This document shows, piece after piece, positions 14,239 to 19,489 of a DNA stretch of 19,489 bases (its first letter is position 1; the number at the start of each line of letters is the position of its first letter). Made by a program: the position numbers and the translations under genes. A model generated the notes under the pieces. That model ran no database searches. It was not told where the DNA came from and worked only from the letters and a program-made list of their open reading frames with translations. This stretch comes from an uncultured Prevotella sp. (GTDB lineage Bacteria; Bacteroidota; Bacteroidia; Bacteroidales; Bacteroidaceae): positions 1 through 19,489 of the forward strand of contig CAKMOD010000122.1 in assembly GCA_927910885.1 (NCBI GenBank), written 5' to 3'.

Positions 14239-14432
14239 ATACTATTATAAGTTTGTTCTTATTTGTTGAATAATGTTTATCTTGTATATTAATTAATTCG
14301 TTGACTTGTCAACTTCAAACCTGTTAGCTTATGCTATATGCTTGTCTATATCAAGAAAGAATTATAGTATAGTCTAATTTCTTGACTCTTTTGCTAATTA
14401 GACCTTAAATAATAGAATACCTCTCTGTTTTA
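14239..14432. other. Intergenic region before dxs with overlapping inverted repeats
   Basis: No gene is seen. It contains GTTGAC-TT-GTCAAC (14300-14313), a near-uninterrupted 14-nt palindrome. It also contains two overlapping 8-bp inverted repeats: TCAAGAAA/TTTCTTGA (14351-14358/14378-14385) and GTCTAATT/AATTAGAC (14372-14379/14396-14403). All lie upstream of the dxs promoter. Confidence 0.55.
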
Positions 14433-14465
14433 TTTTGCCCTTTAATCTATTTAGCGTACCTTTGC
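14433..14465 (+). promoter_or_regulatory. Promoter of dxs-trkA-trkH
   Basis: TTTTG at 14433-14437 and TACCTTTGC at 14457-14465 are separated by 19 nt, a full Bacteroidota promoter. Transcription should begin near 14470-14473, so translation cannot start at the TTG at 14467. Confidence 0.8.
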
Positions 14466-14487
14466 ATTGTTTTCATGTTATTCGATA

Positions 14488-16407
14488 ATGTCAAAGGAAA
14501 ATAGATTCGACCTTTTAAATAAAATACAGTCACCTGCAGATTTGCGCAAGTTGTCTTTGGATGAATTGCCAAAGTTATGCCAGCAGTTGCGGGAGGATAT
14601 CATTGAAGAGGTTGCCGTTAATCCAGGTCATCTTGGCTCAAGCTTAGGTGCGACAGAGATAACGGTGGCATGTCACTATGTGTTTAATACTCCAGAAGAC
14701 CGTATCGTATGGGATGTCGGTCATCAAGCGTATGGTCATAAGATTTTAACGGGTCGCCGTGAGAACTTCTGTAATAACCGTAAATTAAACGGTTTGATGC
14801 CATTCCCTTCCCCTTTCGAGAGTGAGTATGATACGTTTACTTGTGGTCATGCCTCTAACTCTATCTCGGCTGCCTTGGGCATGGCTGTTGCTTCTAATCT
14901 CATGAAGCAGCAACGTCATGTCGTTGCTATTATTGGCGATGGAGCCATGAGTGGTGGTTTGGCTTTCGAGGGTCTGAACAATGTTTCTAGCCAACCTAAT
15001 GACTTGCTTATCATTCTTAATGATAATGACATGTCTATTGATAGGGCAGTGGGTGGTATGGAACAGTACTTGTTGAAGTTGGATACCAATGAAACATACA
15101 ATCGTTTACGCTTCAAGGCTTCACAATGGTTGCATGAAAAAGGTCTGCTAAATGATGAGCGTCGTAAGGGGTTATTGCGTTTAAATAATGCTCTTAAGTC
15201 AGCTTTAGCACATCAGCAGAATATGTTCGAAGGTATGAATATTCGTTACTTCGGACCATTTGATGGTAATAATGTTGGTGAATTGGTTCGTATCCTTCGA
15301 CAGTTAAAGGATATGAAGGGACCAAAGTTACTTCATTTACATACCAAGAAGGGTAAGGGGTATGAACCAGCTGAGAAGAGTGCTACGGTATGGCATGCTC
15401 CTGGTAAGTTTGATCCAGAGACAGGTAAGCGTATAGTGCAAGATTGCAGCAATGAACCACCTAAGTTTCAAGATGTATTTGGAAAGACATTGTTAGAGCT
15501 TGCAAAGAAAAATCTTCGTATTGTAGGTGTCACACCAGCTATGCCAACGGGTTGTTCTATGAATATAATGATGGATGCTATGCCTGAGCGTTCCTTTGAT
15601 GTTGGTATTGCTGAAGCACATGCAGTCACCTTCTCAGCTGGTATGGCAAAGGATGGTTTGCAACCGTTCTGTAATATTTATAGCGCCTTCTCCCAGCGTG
15701 CATACGATAGCATTATTCATGATACTGCTATACTCAACCTTCCAGTAGTTCTTTGTTTAGACCGTGCTGGCTTGGTGGGTGAAGACGGTGCAACACATCA
15801 TGGTGCTTTCGATATGGCTTTCTTGCGCCCAATTCCTAATCTTACGATAGCTTCTCCGATGGACGAACGTGAACTTCGAAGATTGATGTTTACAGCACAG
15901 TTGCCTGATAAGGGTACCTTTGTGATTCGTTATCCACGTGGGAATGGTGTTTTAACTGATTGGGAATGTCCATTGAAAGAGGTAGAAGTGGGAACGGGAC
16001 GTCGTCTTCATGATGGTTGGGATGTAGCTGTATTGAGTATCGGACCTATTGGTAATGATGTTGAAAAGGCTATAAAACTGATAGAGAGTGCTGAATCTCC
16101 AAATACAGAAGGTCATTGTCCATCAATCGCACACTATGATATGCGTTTCTTGAAACCATTAGACGATAAACTTCTTGAAGAGGTTGCAAGTCGTTTCTCA
16201 CGCATCATAACGATAGAAGATGGTGTACGTAATGGTGGATTAGGTTCTGCTGTAACAGAGTGGATGAGCGATCATGGTTATACACCACAAATTACTCGTA
16301 TGGGTATGCCTGACCATTTTGTAGAGCAGGGAACGGTACAGCAGTTGCGTGAAATCTGTGGAATAGATATTGAGAGTATCAAGAAAGAGCTAACTAAGGC
16401 TAATTGA
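14488..16407 (+). CDS. dxs: 1-deoxy-D-xylulose-5-phosphate synthase
   Basis: Dxs condenses pyruvate with glyceraldehyde 3-phosphate, using thiamine diphosphate and Mg2+, to make DXP. DXP is the entry point of the MEP isoprenoid pathway and a precursor for thiamine and pyridoxal phosphate. The 639-residue chain shows NPGHLGSSLGATE (His49), DVGHQAYGHKILTGR (His79) and the ThDP/Mg motif GDGAMSGG (150-157) through NDNDMSI. In the second domain it has VGIAEAH with the catalytic Glu376, and DRAGLVGEDGATHHGAFD (Arg426 region). The C-terminal transketolase-like domain follows to about 630. The ATG at 14488 is preferred over the in-frame TTG at 14467, because that TTG lies at or before the predicted transcription start. 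The resulting leader is only about 15-18 nt. trkA follows after 49 nt with no terminator, suggesting co-transcription. Confidence 0.95.
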   Translation: MSKENRFDLLNKIQSPADLRKLSLDELPKLCQQLREDIIEEVAVNPGHLGSSLGATEITVACHYVFNTPEDRIVWDVGHQAYGHKILTGRRENFCNNRKLNGLMPFPSPFESEYDTFTCGHASNSISAALGMAVASNLMKQQRHVVAIIGDGAMSGGLAFEGLNNVSSQPNDLLIILNDNDMSIDRAVGGMEQYLLKLDTNETYNRLRFKASQWLHEKGLLNDERRKGLLRLNNALKSALAHQQNMFEGMNIRYFGPFDGNNVGELVRILRQLKDMKGPKLLHLHTKKGKGYEPAEKSATVWHAPGKFDPETGKRIVQDCSNEPPKFQDVFGKTLLELAKKNLRIVGVTPAMPTGCSMNIMMDAMPERSFDVGIAEAHAVTFSAGMAKDGLQPFCNIYSAFSQRAYDSIIHDTAILNLPVVLCLDRAGLVGEDGATHHGAFDMAFLRPIPNLTIASPMDERELRRLMFTAQLPDKGTFVIRYPRGNGVLTDWECPLKEVEVGTGRRLHDGWDVAVLSIGPIGNDVEKAIKLIESAESPNTEGHCPSIAHYDMRFLKPLDDKLLEEVASRFSRIITIEDGVRNGGLGSAVTEWMSDHGYTPQITRMGMPDHFVEQGTVQQLREICGIDIESIKKELTKAN

Positions 16408-16456
16408 TATTTTATCACTTATCACTCATCATCATTTAAACGAAAAAGAAGAAGAA

Positions 16457-17797
16457 ATGAAAATAATTATAGCAGGCGCATACGCCATAGGAACCTATTT
16501 GGCGAAATTGCTTTCTCGTAATATGCAAGATATCGTACTCATGGATGAGAATCCAGAGAATCTGGAGAAAATCAGTAGTGAGTATGACTTGCTGACCATG
16601 GAATGTTCACCGACAAATATAAAGGGACTGAAAGAAGCAGGTGTGGAACATACCGACCTCTTTATTGCTGTTACTCCAAGTGAATCAGCTAATATCGCAT
16701 CTTGTGTTATGGCACATCAGTTGGGTGCGAAGAAGACTGTTGCACGTGTGGACAATCCTGAGTATGTTGAAGAACATAATAAGGAATTATTCCGTCAGAT
16801 GGGTATTAGTGATATTATTTATCCAGAAATACTTGCAGCAAAAGATATCATCAATGGTTTGAAGATGTCATGGGTACGCCAACGTTGGGATGTGCATGAT
16901 GGTGCATTGGTGATGTTGGGTATTAAACTGCGTGAGACGTGTGAGATACTCGACCGACCTTTGAAGGATATCTGTGGACCAGATGATCCTTATCACGTCG
17001 TTGCTATCAAGCGCAATGATGAGACAATTATCCCTGGTGGTAATGATACCTTGCAGTTATATGACTTGGCTTATTTTATGACCACAAAGCAGTATATTCC
17101 GTATATTCGTAAGATTGTTGGTAAGGAACATTATGTCGATGTACAGAATGTAATCTTTATGGGTGGTGGTAAGACTGCAGCACGTGCTGTAAAGATGCTG
17201 CCAGAATATATGAATGCGAAGATTATTGAACAGAAGCCTACTCGTTGCGAGATTCTTAATGATATCTTCAGTGAAGACAGACTGGTTATCAATGGCGATG
17301 GTCGTGATATTGGTTTGTTGCAGGAGGAGGGAATCCGTCATACACAAGCTTTCGTGGCATTGACTTCAAATGCAGAAACGAATATTCTTGCCTGTCTTAC
17401 GGCTAAACGACTTGGTGTTCGCAAAACTGTGGCATCGGTAGAGAACTTTGATTACGTGAATACAGCTGATGGTCTTGACATTGGTACGATTATCAATAAG
17501 AAAGCACTTGCAGCCAGTCATATCTATCAGATGATGCTTGATGCAAATGTAGCAAATGTGAAGTTCCTTATGTCTATCAATGCTGATGTGGCAGAGTTTG
17601 TGCCAAGCCCTGAGTCAAAAATCACTCGAAAGGCGGTAAGAGATTTAAATCTTCCGAAGGGAGTAACGATTGGTGGACTCGTAAGAAGCGGAGAGGGAAT
17701 GCTTGTATCTGGTAATACACAGATTGAAGCAGGCGACTCTGTTGTGGTGTTCTGTTATAATGCTGATATGAAAAAGGTGGAAAAATTATTTATTTAA
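16457..17797 (+). CDS. trkA: Trk potassium-uptake regulatory subunit TrkA
   Basis: TrkA is the cytoplasmic NAD(H)/nucleotide-binding ring that gates the TrkH potassium channel. The 446-residue protein has two RCK repeats. Each comprises a Rossmann TrkA-N domain (about 1-120 and 228-345) and a TrkA-C domain (about 135-220 and 360-446). The paired halves show similar phrases: ECSPTNIKGLKEAGVEHTDLFIAVTPSESANI and NGDGRDIGLLQEEGIRHTQAFVALTSNAETNI. The first nucleotide loop reads GAYAIG, lacking the middle Gly of GxGxxG, while the second reads GGGKTA. A purine-rich AAAGAAGAAGAA tract precedes the ATG. trkH starts 2 nt after the stop, so the two subunits are almost certainly co-translated, matching their known complex. 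Confidence 0.95.
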   Translation: MKIIIAGAYAIGTYLAKLLSRNMQDIVLMDENPENLEKISSEYDLLTMECSPTNIKGLKEAGVEHTDLFIAVTPSESANIASCVMAHQLGAKKTVARVDNPEYVEEHNKELFRQMGISDIIYPEILAAKDIINGLKMSWVRQRWDVHDGALVMLGIKLRETCEILDRPLKDICGPDDPYHVVAIKRNDETIIPGGNDTLQLYDLAYFMTTKQYIPYIRKIVGKEHYVDVQNVIFMGGGKTAARAVKMLPEYMNAKIIEQKPTRCEILNDIFSEDRLVINGDGRDIGLLQEEGIRHTQAFVALTSNAETNILACLTAKRLGVRKTVASVENFDYVNTADGLDIGTIINKKALAASHIYQMMLDANVANVKFLMSINADVAEFVPSPESKITRKAVRDLNLPKGVTIGGLVRSGEGMLVSGNTQIEAGDSVVVFCYNADMKKVEKLFI

Positions 17798-17799
17798 CC

Positions 17800-19257
17800 A
17801 TGCTTAATCTAAAACTTATTTCCAAGATTCTTGGCTCTCTGTTATGGATAGAGGGTGTACTGATGCTTCTTTGTCTACTGGTGTCATTGCTATATTATGG
17901 TGTTGACATCCTGCCATTCGTGTGGAGTATTCTCATAACGGTAGGTGCTGGTATTGTTTTCCGATTGTTAGGCCGTCATGCAGACAACCTCTTAGGACGT
18001 CGTGATGCCTATTTCGTAGTAACGATATCTTGGATACTCTTTACGCTCTTTGGTACACTTCCGTTTATGCTTAGTGGCTATATCGGGAGTTTCACAGATG
18101 CATTCTTTGAGGCTATGTCAGGTTTTACAACGACTGGTGCAACGATTATAGACTATCCTGAATATCTACCAAAGGGACTCCTTTTTTGGCGTTCGTTGAC
18201 ACAGTGGATTGGTGGATTGGGTATTGTATTCTTTACCATAGCCATCCTTCCTTCTATGGTGGGCGGTTCGGTAAAGGTGTTTGCTGCCGAAGCAACTGGT
18301 CCTATTAAAAGTAAACTACACCCACGACTGAGCACAAGTGCCAAGTGGATTTGGGTTGTTTATGTGGTTCTGACAATCGCTTGTATCTTCTCTTATAAGC
18401 TATGTGGTATGGGATGGTTTGATGCTTTCAACTATTCTATGACCAGTACGGCAACGGGTGGATTCTCAACGGAGAGCGGTTCTATAACAACCTTCCATTC
18501 TCCTGCAGAAGAATATGTCTGTGCATTGTTCTGCTTCCTTTCTGGTGTCAACTTCACATTGCTGTATGCCTCAGTTGTAGGATTGGATATCAAGAAGTTA
18601 TTAAAGAATAGTGAGTTCCGTTTCTATACGATTATGGTACTCTCATTTGCAATCTTTATTGCCTTTGAACTTGTTTATCGTAACCATTATGATATAGAAC
18701 GTGCTTTCCGTTGTGCCCTCTTTCAGGTGATATCCTTTATAACAACGACAGGACTATTCAGTGACGATGCAGCCAAGTGGCCTCATGTAACCTGGGTTGT
18801 CTTAGCTGCGTGTATGTTCTTCGGTGGCTGTTCTGGTTCTACCAGTGGTGGTGTCAAGAGTATTCGTGGAGTGATGTTGTTAAAGGTAGTACGTAATGAG
18901 TTTCGCCAAATTCTGCATCCTAATGCAGTCTTACCAATGAAGATAGATGGTGTGAATATCCCGCAGGCAAAACGTGTCACGCTTTTGGGCTTTATCGGTC
19001 TTTATCTTATTTTGACACTCTTCTGTGCCTTTACGATGATTGCCTTTGGTATTGATAACACAAATGCTATTACGATTACATTGAGTTGTTTGGGTAATGT
19101 CGGTCCGACTTTGGGTATGGAGATTGGTCCTACAATGTCATGGGCACAGTTGCCAGACTTTGCAAAGTGGATTTGTTCCTTCCTTATGCTCGTCGGTCGT
19201 TTGGAGCTTTTTACGGTCTTAGTACTCTTTTCCCCAGCTTTCTGGAAGGAAAACTAA
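17800..19257 (+). CDS. trkH: Trk-type potassium transporter TrkH
   Basis: TrkH is the inner-membrane K+ translocating subunit. The 485-residue protein is highly hydrophobic and shows the four pore-loop (selectivity filter) repeats of the SKT superfamily. These are SGFTTTGATI (TTTGA 110-114), TSTATGGFST (ATGGF 218-222), ITTTGLFS (TTTGLF 315-320) and LGNVGPTLG (433-439). Each keeps the key filter Gly. Other landmarks are RSLTQWIGGLGI (131-142) after the first pore and GGCSGSTSGGVKSIR (342-356), the conserved intramembrane-gate and Arg region. The first two helices precede the first repeat as usual. It starts 2 nt after trkA, in the family's typical operon order. The length is normal and no defect is seen. 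Confidence 0.95.
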   Translation: MLNLKLISKILGSLLWIEGVLMLLCLLVSLLYYGVDILPFVWSILITVGAGIVFRLLGRHADNLLGRRDAYFVVTISWILFTLFGTLPFMLSGYIGSFTDAFFEAMSGFTTTGATIIDYPEYLPKGLLFWRSLTQWIGGLGIVFFTIAILPSMVGGSVKVFAAEATGPIKSKLHPRLSTSAKWIWVVYVVLTIACIFSYKLCGMGWFDAFNYSMTSTATGGFSTESGSITTFHSPAEEYVCALFCFLSGVNFTLLYASVVGLDIKKLLKNSEFRFYTIMVLSFAIFIAFELVYRNHYDIERAFRCALFQVISFITTTGLFSDDAAKWPHVTWVVLAACMFFGGCSGSTSGGVKSIRGVMLLKVVRNEFRQILHPNAVLPMKIDGVNIPQAKRVTLLGFIGLYLILTLFCAFTMIAFGIDNTNAITITLSCLGNVGPTLGMEIGPTMSWAQLPDFAKWICSFLMLVGRLELFTVLVLFSPAFWKEN

Positions 19258-19352
19258 GGTAGGCAAAAGCCTGAGTTTGGGTTATAGTTCTATCTACATT
19301 GATACCTTCTAAAGGCTTTTAGCATTCCTTTATTTCCAACGTTGGTGAATTA

Positions 19353-19451
19353 TTTTCATGAAAAGAAATATTTATTTTCACGAAAGAAAATATTTCTTTT
19401 CATGAAGAAAAATGTTTATTATCGTGAAAGTAAAGTGTTGATAGCTGAAAA
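19353..19451. repeat. 22-bp tandem repeat array with palindromic units
   Basis: Core units TTTTCATGAAAA (19353), TTTTCACGAAAG (19375), TTTTCATGAAGA (19397) and TTATCGTGAAAG (19419) are spaced exactly 22 bp apart. A degenerate fifth unit (GCTGAAAA) lies near 19440. Each core is itself a near-palindrome around TTTCATGAAA. The spacers are AT-rich (GAAATATTTA and variants). TTCATGAAAAGAAATATTT (from 19355) is an exact inverted repeat of AAATATTTCTTTTCATGAA (to 19406), so a long hairpin could form. A separate perfect palindrome CCAACGTTGG lies at 19336-19345. It follows trkH by about 100 bp. Confidence 0.75.
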
Positions 19452-19489
19452 TACTTTCAATCTCCCCTAACTTCTCTTTTAGTTATATA

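Noticed and set aside
14467..14487. TTG as the dxs start codon
   Set aside because: It lies at or before the predicted transcription start, and the extra residues are not part of the usual Dxs N-terminus.
19353..19451. CRISPR array
   Set aside because: The 22-bp period leaves only about 10 bp between cores, the 'spacers' are similar to one another, and no cas genes are present.

Overview
The window looks like an ordinary chromosomal segment of a Bacteroidota species, most likely Prevotella or a close relative. Three things point there. Promoters repeatedly match the Bacteroidota sigma-ABfrm pattern (TTTG, about 19-20 nt, TAnnTTTGC) instead of -35/-10 boxes. The intergenic DNA is AT-rich and carries short palindromic repeats. 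The protein families (HU-HIG-type DNA-binding protein, DUF3316-like protein, S41 lipoprotein, FKBP lipoprotein, OmpA with a 'KEV' linker, TrkA/TrkH beside Dxs) are typical of that group. I saw no phage, plasmid, IS, CRISPR or defence module. The genus call is inference from family resemblance, not from a database search.

Layout. 1-650 is non-coding and holds a repeat element and the promoter of an HU-family DNA-binding protein (651-1085). A small outer-membrane beta-barrel gene follows (1637-2127), whose signal peptide is broken by a one-base deletion. A tRNA-Leu(UAG) lies on the minus strand (2352-2433), then a small exported protein of unknown function (2726-3223). On the minus strand, a DUF3316-like exported protein and an S41 peptidase lipoprotein form a translationally coupled pair (5131 down to 3261). 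A type IIA topoisomerase A subunit (ParC-type) runs 8013 down to 5288 and is interrupted by a one-base frameshift near 6020. glyS (8504-10051), an FKBP peptidyl-prolyl isomerase lipoprotein (10163-10858), a MATE efflux transporter (11093-12514) and an OmpA-family porin (13062-14150) follow on the plus strand. The window ends with dxs (14488-16407), trkA (16457-17797) and trkH (17800-19257), probably one transcription unit, then a 22-bp tandem repeat array.

Functions are mostly housekeeping: nucleoid structure, chromosome decatenation, glycine charging, isoprenoid precursor synthesis (Dxs), potassium uptake (TrkA gates TrkH) and envelope biogenesis or efflux. Only trkA/trkH and the DUF3316/S41 pair clearly belong together by spacing.

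The most noteworthy signals are not new genes. They are two single-base frameshifts in otherwise intact genes (more likely sequence errors than biology), several intergenic palindromic repeats that look like dispersed families, a four- to five-copy 22-bp array with dyad-symmetric units at the right end, and a dxs promoter that fixes the start codon at 14488. I did not find convincing evidence of a previously undescribed biological system.
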